The position numbers and the translations under genes are program-made. 64,000 nucleotides of DNA from CAZLDI01 sp964558415. Its GTDB lineage: Bacteria > Chloroflexota > Dehalococcoidia > SM23-28-2 > RBG-16-64-32. Below, piece after piece: positions 7,616 through 16,764 of the stretch. The notes under the pieces are model-generated. The model was given only the letters and a program-made list of their open reading frames with translations, ran no database searches and was not told the origin of the DNA. Each line of letters opens with the position of its first letter. Position 1 is the stretch's first letter. The stretch lies in the NCBI GenBank assembly GCA_964558415.1, contig CAZLDI010000009.1, forward strand, positions 1 through 64,000. The letters are read 5' to 3'.

Positions 7616-8529
7616 GCGGCGGAGAGGCCCGCAAGCGCATCCTCTTCGTCGCGCTCAAGCGGGATGCGGAGCCGGTGCTGGGTCAGCTCCGTTCCGCCGG
7701 ACACCAGGTCTCCCTGGTCGAGGACCTCGACGAAGCGCAGTCCCTTCTCGACTCCGGAGGCTTCGATCAGACAGTGATCGCCGCGTCGACGGTCGAAGCG
7801 CTGCTGGCGCAGCGTTCGTCCTGGCAGGGCGCCGGCGCCGAGAGCTGGCGTAAGTCCGCGGTCGCTGCGGCTCACGATGTCCGCGCTCTCCTGGCCGCTC
7901 TAGGTGTCAGCATCGACGAGTTGGAGCACGGGGAACGCGGCGCAAGTGGCGCGAACGCGGACTACGAGGAGGCGCGTCAGGCCGTGCGCGTGCTCTCCAG
8001 GTTTCTGACAGAGCTTATCGAAGACCTGGGAAGCGACGCGGGACGCACTCTCGCCCTTGCGCCGGTGGACCTGGAGGACGCGGTGGAGGCGGCGGCGATC
8101 GTGGTGTACCCGTCGGCAACGGAGCGACGGCAGCGGCTTACAGTGGATATCGACGATTCTATCGTGCGCATCGAAGCGGACAGCGCGCGGCTGAAGCGCG
8201 CGCTTGTCAACCTGCTGGCGCATGCGTGCCACCAGAGTCCGGATATGGGGTCGGTAAGTGTGCGAGCGCGCCCGGAGGGTGACGCGTGTGTGATCTCGAT
8301 CTCCTACCACGACGACGCGATAACTCTTTCGGGGCTGCGCCGTCTGTTCAAGCCGGTCGAGGGAGACGCGCGCGGGACGGGCCTCTCCAGTGTGCAGAAG
8401 TTGGTGGAGGAGCAGGGAGGCCGCCTGTGGATGGAGAGTCAGAAGTGGTCCGGGACCACGATTTTCCTGTCTCTGCCCCTGTCCCCAACCATGGCCGCGG
8501 AAGCCGTCCGGTCATACTCCCGCACTTAG
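7612..8529 (+). CDS. Histidine kinase-like ATPase with atypical ATP-binding boxes
   Basis: 305 residues from the GTG that overlaps the upstream stop. Residues 9-60 resemble a receiver strand-helix pattern without an obvious acceptor Asp. An H-box-like segment AHDVRALL puts His88 in the dimerisation helix. The C-terminal half is HATPase_c-like, but the N-box has Asn200 followed by His204 where the Mg-binding Asn is expected, and the DxGxG G1 box is replaced by SYHDDAITL. The G2 box (GTGLSSVQKLVEEQGG) is intact. No membrane segment or sensor domain is present, so this is a cytosolic protein. It is probably the partner of the two regulators, perhaps a pseudokinase. Confidence 0.72.
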   Translation: MSGGEARKRILFVALKRDAEPVLGQLRSAGHQVSLVEDLDEAQSLLDSGGFDQTVIAASTVEALLAQRSSWQGAGAESWRKSAVAAAHDVRALLAALGVSIDELEHGERGASGANADYEEARQAVRVLSRFLTELIEDLGSDAGRTLALAPVDLEDAVEAAAIVVYPSATERRQRLTVDIDDSIVRIEADSARLKRALVNLLAHACHQSPDMGSVSVRARPEGDACVISISYHDDAITLSGLRRLFKPVEGDARGTGLSSVQKLVEEQGGRLWMESQKWSGTTIFLSLPLSPTMAAEAVRSYSRT

Positions 8530-8540
8530 CCTTAGCCACG

Positions 8541-10031
8541 ATGAAGACGTGGCTCGTCCCGCTGCTGGTGGCGGCGCTCCTGATACTCACGCCACGGGCG
8601 GCTGCCGGACAGCAGGCGCTGGAAGTGCGGATCGATGCGGTGGACACGAGCGCCTATCCGACCATCCGCGCGACCGTGAGCGTGCTGGACAGCTCCGGGC
8701 GGCCCGCCGTGGATGTTCCGGCGGAAGCCTTCAAGGGGAGCGTGGGTGGGACTCCGCTCCTCACAACAAGCCTGACGGGCTCGAGCGACGAGGGGCTGGG
8801 GATCGCGGTGGTGTTGATGTTCGACCTGAGCGGCAGCATCCAGGGCCCCGCTCTGCAACAGGCGAAGGAGGCCGGGAAGACTCTGATCAATGAGCTTCGA
8901 CCGAACGACCAGGTGGCGGTCGCGGCGTTCTCAAGCAGCGTCCGCCTGGTGCAGGACTTCACGCAGGACCGCCCGGCGTTGACGGCCGCGATAGACGGGC
9001 TTTTCGCGGGCGGCAACACCGCTCTGTACGATGCTGTGGTCCGCAGCCTGGAGATCGCGAAGGGCAGCCCGCTTCCGCGTCGCAGTGTGGTGCTCCTGTC
9101 GGACGGGCAGGACTTCGGCGGGGTCAGCCAGACGGACCGGGCGTCATCTATCTCGGTGGCCGGGTCGGCGGGAGTACCGCTGTTTTTGATTGGACTGGGT
9201 TCGCTGGCGGACCAGCCGTACCTGGAGGAGCTGGCCGCTGCCGCGCGCGGACAGCTCTTTCTCGCGCCGACGGCGGACACGCTGGGCGCCCTCTATCAGA
9301 GCATCGGCGCCGTGCTGCGGCAGCAGTACGTGCTGGAGATGGACGCAAGCGGCCTGAGCGTCAGCGGCGCGCAGTCCCTGCGCGTGGAGGTGAACGGCGC
9401 CGCCGGGTCCGGCGCGGCGGAAGCGCCGGTCGATCTGCCGGCGCCTGTCGTCCCCTCTGTCGCACCGCCGACGGAGCCTCCAGTGACACCGCCTGCTACG
9501 ACGATGGAAGAGGACGGCGGCTCGGGCCTCGCGCTCGTCGTCGGGGCTGGGGCGGCGGCGCTCGCGGGTGTGCTGGTCGTGGGCGGGGGGACTGCGTGGG
9601 TCTGGCGGACCGCGCGCCGCCGACGGACGCGAGCGGAGCATCACGACGCGCTGCGGCGGCTCGTGGACTCGACGAAGGCGACGCCGATCTTCGCCGGCAC
9701 GGGGCCGCGGGAAGAGGTCGCGTACGACGCCTGGCTGCAGTTGACCACAGGCGAAGGCGACGAGATCTTCCCGCTGGGTGATTCGCCGGTGACGATCGGG
9801 TTCAGTGGAGATTGCGATGTCCAGCTGACCGGCGGCTCAGGCCGGCGTTCTGAGCGAGTGCGCGTCTGGAGGCGCGAAGGGCGTTACATGCTGAACATAC
9901 TGTCGCGGTTGGGCTCCGTGACGGTAGGTGGTCAGGCGGCGAGGATGCTGGTGCTGGAGGATGGGGACGGGATCGAGATCGGGACGCAGCGGCTGGTATT
10001 CCATTCGCGAGACAAATCCCGCCTGGGTTGA
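8541..10031 (+). CDS. Membrane-anchored VWA-FHA domain protein
   Basis: 496 residues from the ATG at 8541; the open frame begins earlier but the signal peptide starts here. A Sec signal peptide is followed by an extracellular VWA domain with an intact MIDAS start (DLSGS), GNTALYDA and LSDGQD. A Pro/Thr-rich linker and one membrane helix (about residues 325-350) come next, then a cytoplasmic basic stretch and a C-terminal FHA-like domain. VWA domains bind protein ligands through a metal; FHA domains bind phosphothreonine. It sits between the regulators and the pilin, so it may link surface adhesion to intracellular phospho-signalling. Confidence 0.83.
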   Translation: MKTWLVPLLVAALLILTPRAAAGQQALEVRIDAVDTSAYPTIRATVSVLDSSGRPAVDVPAEAFKGSVGGTPLLTTSLTGSSDEGLGIAVVLMFDLSGSIQGPALQQAKEAGKTLINELRPNDQVAVAAFSSSVRLVQDFTQDRPALTAAIDGLFAGGNTALYDAVVRSLEIAKGSPLPRRSVVLLSDGQDFGGVSQTDRASSISVAGSAGVPLFLIGLGSLADQPYLEELAAAARGQLFLAPTADTLGALYQSIGAVLRQQYVLEMDASGLSVSGAQSLRVEVNGAAGSGAAEAPVDLPAPVVPSVAPPTEPPVTPPATTMEEDGGSGLALVVGAGAAALAGVLVVGGGTAWVWRTARRRRTRAEHHDALRRLVDSTKATPIFAGTGPREEVAYDAWLQLTTGEGDEIFPLGDSPVTIGFSGDCDVQLTGGSGRRSERVRVWRREGRYMLNILSRLGSVTVGGQAARMLVLEDGDGIEIGTQRLVFHSRDKSRLG

Positions 10032-10070
10032 CGAATTCTAACATTTTTCTGTAGCCCCTCATGCATCCCG

Positions 10071-10101
10071 TTCACCGTTGCGCGGCTAGTATGGCTATAA
10101 A
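10071..10101 (+). promoter_or_regulatory. Possible promoter upstream of the pilin gene
   Basis: TATAAA at 10096-10101 with TTCACC at 10071-10076; the 19-bp spacer is longer than ideal. The leader to the pilin ATG would be about 120 nt. No other candidate stands out in the 196-bp gap. Confidence 0.35.
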
Positions 10102-10227
10102 ACGCACGCGCGCCGGACGGTGCAAGTGGGAAGGGGGTGAGGCGGCCCTGCAGCCGCGAGAACCAAAGACAGAATTCGCCCTGACACAAGTAAAAGCAGG
10201 CAAATTAGTTCCATGAGGGAGGTTCTC

Positions 10228-10440
10228 ATGCAAATCGTAACTTTCGTTATCACGTCGCTTCTCAGCCGCATTCGCAGCGAGCGCGGCCAGGACCTGATCG
10301 AGTACGCTATGCTCGGTGGTCTGATCGCTCTGGCGATCATCGCGGTCGGCACCCTGGCGTTCACCGGTGCCCTGAACAGCATGGCGGCTGGAATCGGCAG
10401 CTGCATCGACTTCACCGCGGGTGGCTGCACACCGTTCTAA
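10228..10440 (+). CDS. flp: Flp-type (type IVb) pilin
   Basis: 70 residues from the ATG at 10228, chosen over the ATG at 10213 because GGGAGG at 10217-10222 lies 5 nt upstream. The class III leader ends RSERG, followed by the Flp signature QDLIEYAMLGG and a hydrophobic helix (GLIALAIIAVGTLAF). Prepilin peptidase would cut after the Gly, leaving about 50 residues. Two Cys near the C-terminus (GSCIDFTAGGC) could form a disulphide in the extracellular tail. This is the major subunit of the Tad pilus encoded downstream; no prepilin peptidase gene is in the window. Confidence 0.93.
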   Translation: MQIVTFVITSLLSRIRSERGQDLIEYAMLGGLIALAIIAVGTLAFTGALNSMAAGIGSCIDFTAGGCTPF

Positions 10441-10452
10441 CGGCGGGTATGT

Positions 10453-10492
10453 AATGTGGTAGCGGCGGCCAACGAGCCGCCGCTGCCACATT
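10453..10492 (+). terminator. 17-bp hairpin after the pilin gene (attenuator or RNA stabiliser)
   Basis: Arms 10453-10469 and 10476-10492 are complementary over 17 bp with a single T.G wobble and a 6-nt loop. There is no T-tract, so it may reduce read-through into tadE or protect the pilin mRNA 3' end. Either would raise pilin over assembly proteins. Confidence 0.7.
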
Positions 10493-10516
10493 CGCTCCGC
10501 GGGAGAAGTTGGTAAC

Positions 10517-10975
10517 ATGACGATGGGAAGTAGGTCTGAACGGGGCCAGGCGCTCATTGAGATGATTCTGGTCCTGCCGCTCATTTTCGTCTTCATCATG
10601 GTCATCGTCGACTTCGGCATCGCCATCGATCGGCGACAAGTAATTCAGCATTCGGTGCGAGAGGGTGCGCGCAGAGGCGCCGTTGGCGCGAACGTGGCAG
10701 AAATCCAGGACGTCGCTGTTTCTCAATCACAGGATGTTCTGGTGCAAGCGGACGTCAGCGTCTGTTACGTCGATGGCGACGATGCCAACGGGACCCCGGG
10801 CAACGCCGGTGACAGCGTGCGAGTAACAGCGACCTTTGTGCATCAGATGAACATGGGTAGCGGAGAGACGCTGGGCGTCTTTGGCGTAGATGCCAATCTG
10901 TTCGAGATTGCAATGACGCCTTCAGCGGAGGCGCGCCTAGAAACCTCCGTCCCGGGGGCGATGGCGTGTCCATAA
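10517..10975 (+). CDS. tadE: TadE-like pseudopilin
   Basis: 152 residues. The N-terminus SERGQALIEMILVLPLIFVFIM is the TadE signature, a prepilin-like segment with Glu at mature position 5 and one membrane helix. The rest is a predicted extracellular domain with a VREGARRGAVG segment typical of the family. Start ATG at 10517. TadE pseudopilins are thought to be processed like Flp and help initiate or anchor the pilus. Its end overlaps the TadG-like gene by 10 bp. Confidence 0.88.
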   Translation: MTMGSRSERGQALIEMILVLPLIFVFIMVIVDFGIAIDRRQVIQHSVREGARRGAVGANVAEIQDVAVSQSQDVLVQADVSVCYVDGDDANGTPGNAGDSVRVTATFVHQMNMGSGETLGVFGVDANLFEIAMTPSAEARLETSVPGAMACP

Positions 10976-12198
10976 GACTGCCCGCGCCAGCAACTCATGG
11001 CGTCAGGCTAAAGAACGGCGAGCGCGGGCAGGCGCTCATCCTTGGCGTACTGGCGATCACCGTGAGCTTCATCATCGGAGTTATCGCCATAGACTTCGGC
11101 CTGTGGCTGAGCGAACGCCGCGGATCGCAGACCGACGCGGACTTCATAGCGCTGGCAGGGGCGTGGGAGCTGCTTGACCCGGCGGGAACGGCCGGCGACG
11201 CAACGGCCGCCGCCAACGACGCAATGGCAGCCAACAACGAACAGGACAATCTTACGCTTGAAAATTTGATCGTAGACAACAGCTGCTTCGACCAGGACGA
11301 GGACGACGCGGTGATCGCGGATGTGCGGCATGGGTCACGATCGTTATTCGGGTCGATCTTCGGGCTGGTTGCGCCCAATATCGGCGCGCATGCCAAGGCC
11401 TGCGCCGGCGCTACCAACGGCCCCAGGAACATCGTCCCATTTGAAATTGACAACAATACATCCAACTGCTTCGGTCCGGGTGAAGTACCGTTATTCACGA
11501 TAACCTGCGGGCTGGAGTTCGGCGCGCAGTCAGGCAACCCCAGGGGCCTGCTGGACCTCGACGCGCCCGGCGACTTTTGCAGTGACGCCAGCGGGTCGGG
11601 CGACATCATCGCGACGATCGAATTCGGCGCGGAGGGGATCTGTGATATCAACCCGGGGAACTCGTGCTCGCCGGTGCGCAATGGACCCTGGTACCAGTGC
11701 GTTGCCGTGCAGACCGGTAATCCGCAGAAGGTACAGGACGGCATCCGCGCACGGATAGCGCGCGAGGGCGCGTGTGATATTGACATGAACGGCGTCGAGG
11801 AGTTCTACGAGGTCGTCGAACTAATCACCGTGATACCGGGCGGCGGTCCCTTCGATGATATCTACGAGGCGCGAGATTGTGACACTAGCACTTCCGGCGA
11901 CCAGATAAGCCCGCGGCTGATCACGATCATTGTCCTGGACAATCCGCCGGGCCCGAGCAACAAGGGCCACCCCATCGAGGCGTTCGCCACGCAGTATGTG
12001 GTTGGCTGTCAGTCGGACAAGAGTAAGGTACCAGTGCTCGACCCGCTGCTGGCGGACAAAGAATGCAGCTTCGCGGGCAGCGGCCCGCCGGGACACGTGG
12101 TTGTCTGGGGTCAGTTTGTGAAACTCATCGTGGAAGGCAGCGGCACAGGGCCGCCCGGACCATCGACAACGTCATTCAGCATTTCGCTAGTGGAGTAA
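10966..12198 (+). CDS. TadG-like pilus assembly protein
   Basis: 410 residues from a GTG at 10966 that overlaps tadE. The N-terminal GERGQALILGVLAITVSFIIG helix, then FGLWLSERRGSQTDADFIALAGA, matches the Flp pilus-assembly TadG-like N-terminal domain. The large extracellular remainder is rich in Cys, Asn and Asp (for example CFGPGEVPLF, CDINPGNSC), suggesting disulphides and possibly metal sites. It lacks a clear VWA domain, unlike classic TadG. Probably a minor pilus or tip component. Confidence 0.8.
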   Translation: MSIRLPAPATHGVRLKNGERGQALILGVLAITVSFIIGVIAIDFGLWLSERRGSQTDADFIALAGAWELLDPAGTAGDATAAANDAMAANNEQDNLTLENLIVDNSCFDQDEDDAVIADVRHGSRSLFGSIFGLVAPNIGAHAKACAGATNGPRNIVPFEIDNNTSNCFGPGEVPLFTITCGLEFGAQSGNPRGLLDLDAPGDFCSDASGSGDIIATIEFGAEGICDINPGNSCSPVRNGPWYQCVAVQTGNPQKVQDGIRARIAREGACDIDMNGVEEFYEVVELITVIPGGGPFDDIYEARDCDTSTSGDQISPRLITIIVLDNPPGPSNKGHPIEAFATQYVVGCQSDKSKVPVLDPLLADKECSFAGSGPPGHVVVWGQFVKLIVEGSGTGPPGPSTTSFSISLVE

Positions 12199-12216
12199 GG
12201 CAGGGAGGTAGGAACA

Positions 12217-13101
12217 ATGGCAAGGCTTCAAGAGATGGCGCTCACGCGCGGGAACAGGGGGTTGTTGATCATAGCCCTGCTCGCCGGCCTGGCTGCCGCG
12301 GTACTCGTGTTCGTTGCGCTAAACCAGGACGATGAGAACAGCAGCGCCGGCGTGATCACGACCGCAGGCGCGCGGCAGGTGGTGGTTGCGCAACAGAACA
12401 TCGCGGCCGGAACAGAGATCACCGCCGAGATGGTGAAGGTGATCTCCGTACCGGATGACCTCCTGGTGTCTGGTGGGCTCACCGACACGGAGCTGGTGGT
12501 GGGTGAGGTGACGAAGGTCGCCATCGCATCCGGCGAGCAACTAACGGAAGCCAAATTCGGACCGCTCGTGGACGGCGAAGGCCTTGGCTACGTTGTTCCA
12601 CGGGGCAAGCGCGGGATCGGCGTAGAAGTACGAGAGGCTACGGCGGTCGGAGGTCTCTTGCTGGCGGGCGACCGCGTCGATGTCGTGGCGGTATTGCCGG
12701 CTGACCACCCGTCTCTGCTTGGGCGCTTCGGATTTTTCGCGGAGGACGCGGACGTGCCTCCAGTAGCGATAACAATCCTGCAGAACGTAGAAGTCCTCTC
12801 GGTCGCGCAGGCAGCCCAGGAGCCGCAGCGGGCCGCCGACCGCGTCGGTCAGGCGGAGGGTGACCCGACGAGAGACGTGATAACGGCGGGTACGCTCCCT
12901 GAGAACGTGGACGAGCAGCCGAATGCCGTGACGGTAACGCTGGCAGTCGACCCTTCCGACGGGGTTCGCCTGGCGCTCTTACAGACGGAGGACGCTGGCA
13001 CCCAAGACAAAGTCGAGATATGGCTATTGCTGAGGCGGGCCGGCGATGAAGACGCCGTGGAGTTTAGGATCATCGATCCCGCCGCCACCTTTCCGGAGTG
13101 A
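12217..13101 (+). CDS. cpaB: Flp pilus assembly protein CpaB/RcpC
   Basis: 294 residues. One N-terminal membrane helix (GLLIIALLAGLAAAVLVFVAL) precedes a SAF domain (RQVVVAQQNIAAGTEITAEMV) and the RcpC/CpaB domain that follows it. In diderm bacteria CpaB works with the outer-membrane secretin; here no secretin gene is present, consistent with a monoderm envelope where CpaB may contact the cell wall. GGGAGG-like sequence just before the ATG supports the start. Lies between the TadG-like gene and cpaE. Confidence 0.88.
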   Translation: MARLQEMALTRGNRGLLIIALLAGLAAAVLVFVALNQDDENSSAGVITTAGARQVVVAQQNIAAGTEITAEMVKVISVPDDLLVSGGLTDTELVVGEVTKVAIASGEQLTEAKFGPLVDGEGLGYVVPRGKRGIGVEVREATAVGGLLLAGDRVDVVAVLPADHPSLLGRFGFFAEDADVPPVAITILQNVEVLSVAQAAQEPQRAADRVGQAEGDPTRDVITAGTLPENVDEQPNAVTVTLAVDPSDGVRLALLQTEDAGTQDKVEIWLLLRRAGDEDAVEFRIIDPAATFPE

Positions 13102-13140
13102 GATTGATGACCGATCGAGTCAGTGAGAAAGAGGTGCTAA

Positions 13141-14418
13141 TTGGCCAGGGTTCCTGAAATACTGATAGTGGACCAGGACCCGCAGGCCCGGTTCGAAGTC
13201 AAGCAGCTTGTGCGCCAGGCCGGATTGACTGTGGCGGGCGAGGCGGCCTACGGCACCGAAGCTGTCTCCCTGGCGTCTGACGTGAAGCCGGACGTGGTGA
13301 TCTGCGGCATGAGCAAGTCGCCGGAGCGCTCACTCCAGACGATGGAGGCGCTGCTGGACGTGCTGCCGGAGACACCGATTGTCGCCTACGGATGGCGGGA
13401 AGACGGAGAGCTCGTCCGTCAGGCGATGATCGCCGGGGCGCGCGACTACTTTGTGATGCCGGTGGACCCGGACCGCATAGTGGAATCCGTGCGGTCGGTG
13501 CTGGAATCGGAAGAGAGGAAGCGCCTGCGGCTGTCAGGACAGGCCAAGGCCCTGGGGCCCAAGGGGCTGACGATTGCCATCTTCGGCGCCAAAGGGGGCG
13601 TTGGCAAGAGCACGATCTGCACGAACCTCGGCGTCGCGCTGAGCGGGAAGCTCGGTCAGTCCGTGGTGATAGTAGATGGGGACAACAACTTCGGTGATAT
13701 CGCCTCGATGCTTGATTTGCGTCCGGACCGCACGATCATCGATCTGCTCAGGGACATCGATAGCGTTGACCGGGCGAACGTGCACGAATACCTGGCGCAC
13801 CATGAAAGCGGCCTCTACGTGCTGGCCGCGCCGCGAGAGCCGCTGCTCTGGCGCTCTGTCACGCCGGACCGGTTCAGGAAGGTGATATCGTTGCTGGTGC
13901 GACGCTTTGACGTCGTGCTCGTAGACACGCCGGGCGCGCTCGGGGACCTGCCGCTGGCGGCCCTGGAGGAGGCGAACATGGTGCTCTGGCTGACCTCCTC
14001 AGACTTCTCAAGCATAAGCAACTCGCAGATCGCGCTGGAGACGCTGCAACAGCTCTCCTATCCGGAGTCGCGCATCCGGTTGATGCTGAATGTGATTTCG
14101 ATGGATGACGGGGTGCGGCCGGCCAAGATCGAAGAGGTGCTGGGCCGGCAATTCTTCTGGTTCATCCCGTACGACCGCCAGCTCAGGGTGGGCGGACAGA
14201 CCGGCAAACCGGTGGTGATGTCCAATCCTGAGTCGCGAAGCGGCCAAACGTTGATAGACCTGGCGAAGGCGCTGATGGGCGTGGGGCCCAAGCTCGAGGC
14301 GCCAAAGCCGAAAGCAACATCGTCGCCGTTGCGGCGGCTACTAACAAGGCGCGGAGGCGGCGAGGAGACGGGGCCGGCCGCCAGAGGGGAGGCAATGGGA
14401 AATGCTGAGGCCAAGTGA
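13141..14418 (+). CDS. cpaE: CpaE/TadZ-type pilus localisation ATPase
   Basis: 425 residues from a TTG at 13141, with AGAGGTG about 4 nt upstream; the ATG at 13107 is in another frame and stops after 16 codons. Residues 5-120 are a receiver-like domain in which Gly56 stands at the phospho-acceptor site (DVVICG), as usual in TadZ/CpaE. Residues about 142-380 are a MinD/ParA-type ATPase with Walker A GAKGGVGKS at 149-157 and a VDTPGALG switch region. TadZ/CpaE places the pilus machine in the cell. The 3' end overlaps cpaF by 17 bp. Confidence 0.9.
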   Translation: MARVPEILIVDQDPQARFEVKQLVRQAGLTVAGEAAYGTEAVSLASDVKPDVVICGMSKSPERSLQTMEALLDVLPETPIVAYGWREDGELVRQAMIAGARDYFVMPVDPDRIVESVRSVLESEERKRLRLSGQAKALGPKGLTIAIFGAKGGVGKSTICTNLGVALSGKLGQSVVIVDGDNNFGDIASMLDLRPDRTIIDLLRDIDSVDRANVHEYLAHHESGLYVLAAPREPLLWRSVTPDRFRKVISLLVRRFDVVLVDTPGALGDLPLAALEEANMVLWLTSSDFSSISNSQIALETLQQLSYPESRIRLMLNVISMDDGVRPAKIEEVLGRQFFWFIPYDRQLRVGGQTGKPVVMSNPESRSGQTLIDLAKALMGVGPKLEAPKPKATSSPLRRLLTRRGGGEETGPAARGEAMGNAEAK

Positions 14419-15775
14419 TTCCACTTCCAGGACCGAGGACCCGGTCCTCTGGAGTTTCAACCTGCCGAAGGAGCTGGAGCTTGCGGATGAATACGCGCCG
14501 CTGACTCCAGAAGACGAAGAGATGGTGCTCAAGGTGCACCAGCGATTGATCCAGGAAGTCGACATAAAGGCGGTCGAGAAGCTCGGCCCTGAGCGCGGCC
14601 ACGAGGCTGTAGAGATGGCCGCGCGCGCGCTGGTTGCGGAGGTCGCACCGTCCTTGTACGGCGAGCGCAAGGAGATGGTAATCCGGCGTGTTGTCGATGA
14701 CGCCGTCGGACTCGGGCCGCTGGAGCCGCTGCTGAAAGATGCCACCATCTCGGAAGTCATGGTGAACGCCCCGGACGAGATCTACTTCGAACGAGACGGG
14801 ATCATCTACCTTTCGGCGTTGCGGTTCCGGGACCGGGACCACGTCATGCTGACGGTGGACAGGATCATCTCACCGCTGGGCAGGCGCGTGGATGAGTCTT
14901 CGCCGTTTGTGGACGCGCGCCTGCCGGATGGATCGCGTGTCAACATCATCATCCCGCCGCTGACGCCACGCTCGCCCACACTCACGATCCGCAAGTTCCG
15001 TCCGGACAAGTACAACATGTCAGACCTGGTGGCCAACAATACGCTGAGCGAGCAGATCGCGGAGTTCCTGAGAGCATCCGTGCAGCTGCGGCTGAACATC
15101 GTGGTCTCGGGCGGCACGGGCACCGGAAAGACGACGATTCTCAATGCCCTCTCCGCCTATATTCCGGAACGCGAGCGAATCCTCACGATAGAAGACCCGA
15201 TCGAGCTGAAGCTGCAGCAGAGGCATGTGATCTCGGCTGAGGCGAGGCCAGCCAACATCGAAGGGAAGAACGAGGTGACGCAGAGGGATCTGGTCCGCAA
15301 TGCCCTGCGTATGCGCCCCGACCGGATAATCGTGGGTGAGGTGCGCGGCGCGGAAGCGTTCGACATGATGCAAGCGATGAACACCGGTCACGAAGGCTCT
15401 CTAACGACGGTGCATGCCAACTCCGCGAGAGATGCCCTGGCGCGCATCGAAAACATGGTGCTCATGGCGGGCTTCGACCTGCCGGCACGCGCCATCCGCG
15501 AGCAGATGGCATCGGCCTTCCACCTGATGATCCAGCTTTCCCGCTTCGCGGACGGATCGCGCCGGGTTGTGAGCATCAGTGAGGTTGTGGGGATGGAGGA
15601 AGGGACGGTCACGATGCAGGAGCTGTTCCGATTCGATGTCGAACGCATCGAGGAGGACGGACGCATCATTGGACAGTTGAGCCCCACCGGTATCATGCCG
15701 ACCTTTGCCGAGCGATTCACCAAAGCAGGAATACCGCTGGAATCCATAGTCCCCAATCTGGGCAGGTGGTCGTAG
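14402..15775 (+). CDS. cpaF: Tad secretion ATPase CpaF/TadA
   Basis: 457 residues, full length for the family. Walker A SGGTGTGKTT lies at about residues 235-244, followed by ERILTIEDPIEL, the Asp box and GEVRGAEAFDMMQAMNTGHEGSLTTVHAN, all hallmarks of VirB11/TadA-type hexameric ATPases. It powers pilus assembly from the cytoplasmic side together with TadB and TadC. Start ATG at 14402 lies inside the cpaE end; the 3' end overlaps tadB by 10 bp. Confidence 0.95.
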   Translation: MLRPSDSTSRTEDPVLWSFNLPKELELADEYAPLTPEDEEMVLKVHQRLIQEVDIKAVEKLGPERGHEAVEMAARALVAEVAPSLYGERKEMVIRRVVDDAVGLGPLEPLLKDATISEVMVNAPDEIYFERDGIIYLSALRFRDRDHVMLTVDRIISPLGRRVDESSPFVDARLPDGSRVNIIIPPLTPRSPTLTIRKFRPDKYNMSDLVANNTLSEQIAEFLRASVQLRLNIVVSGGTGTGKTTILNALSAYIPERERILTIEDPIELKLQQRHVISAEARPANIEGKNEVTQRDLVRNALRMRPDRIIVGEVRGAEAFDMMQAMNTGHEGSLTTVHANSARDALARIENMVLMAGFDLPARAIREQMASAFHLMIQLSRFADGSRRVVSISEVVGMEEGTVTMQELFRFDVERIEEDGRIIGQLSPTGIMPTFAERFTKAGIPLESIVPNLGRWS

Positions 15776-16749
15776 TGGTTGAGATACTGGCTGCCGCAGC
15801 CGCCTTCGTGGCGATTAGTGCCGCGATGCTCGTGCTATTTCGTGGAGGCACCGGCACCCGCGACGTTGACCGCCGCATGGATGCGATCCTCAGCAGGTCT
15901 GAGGAGGGCGACGGCATTGAAGGACGAGGCTTACTCTCCCGCCGGTCATCTCCCTTTCCGATTCTCCAGGCGTTCCTATTGCGCAACGATGATTGGGCGA
16001 GGGAGACAGCGCTTCAGCTCCAGCGCGCCGGCGTCCGATTGAAGGTCAGCGAGTACATTCTCCTCCGATTCCTGATGGGGGCGATTGCGGTTGTCCTCGC
16101 GCTTCTGCTGACGCGAGGGAGCACCGCCGGCATTCTCCTCGCTGTGCCCCTGGGTATCGCGGGGTTCTGGCTGCCCGCGATGTGGGTGACATTACGGAAG
16201 TCACGCCGCTTAGGCGCACTGAATTCCCAGCTTGTCGAGATGCTTCAACTCGTGTCTAACGCACTACGATCCGGCTTCGCCTTTACGCAGGCCGTCGAAC
16301 TAGCCGCCAGGCAACTGGCATCGCCGATGAAGGACGAGCTGGAATACTACCTGCGCGATTCGTCTCTGGGCGCGCGCAGCGAGGATGCTCTACGGGCAAT
16401 GGTGGAGCGCACCGCCAGCGTTGACCTTGAGATGATGGTCACGAGCATCCTGGTGCAGCGCACGACGGGCGGGAACCTCTCCGAGGTGCTTGACAACGTA
16501 GCCCAAACCATTCGTGAGCGAGATAGGCTACGCGGTGATATCAGGGCGCTGACGGCCTCGCAGCGGCTGAGTGGCCTGGTCTTGTCAATTTACCCGGTGG
16601 TGCTGGGACTGGCATTCGTGGCGGTGGCCCCTTCGGTGATGAAGGTATTGTGGGAAGAGGAGACCGGACGTCTGCTGCTGGCAATCGCCGCTGCGCTGGA
16701 GGTCATCGGGTTCATCTGGATTCGCCGAATTCTGGCGCTGGACGTCTAA
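15766..16749 (+). CDS. tadB: Tad inner-membrane platform protein TadB
   Basis: 327 residues from the GTG at 15766. One N-terminal helix, a soluble loop, a helix pair around residues 100-145 and two C-terminal helices surround a T2SSF domain (about 170-295, LVEMLQLVSNALRSGFAFTQAVE). TadB and TadC form the membrane platform on which the ATPase acts. Overlaps cpaF by 10 bp and is followed by tadC after 15 bp. Confidence 0.9.
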   Translation: MVVVVEILAAAAAFVAISAAMLVLFRGGTGTRDVDRRMDAILSRSEEGDGIEGRGLLSRRSSPFPILQAFLLRNDDWARETALQLQRAGVRLKVSEYILLRFLMGAIAVVLALLLTRGSTAGILLAVPLGIAGFWLPAMWVTLRKSRRLGALNSQLVEMLQLVSNALRSGFAFTQAVELAARQLASPMKDELEYYLRDSSLGARSEDALRAMVERTASVDLEMMVTSILVQRTTGGNLSEVLDNVAQTIRERDRLRGDIRALTASQRLSGLVLSIYPVVLGLAFVAVAPSVMKVLWEEETGRLLLAIAAALEVIGFIWIRRILALDV

Positions 16750-16764
16750 GGGGAGACAGGTCTG

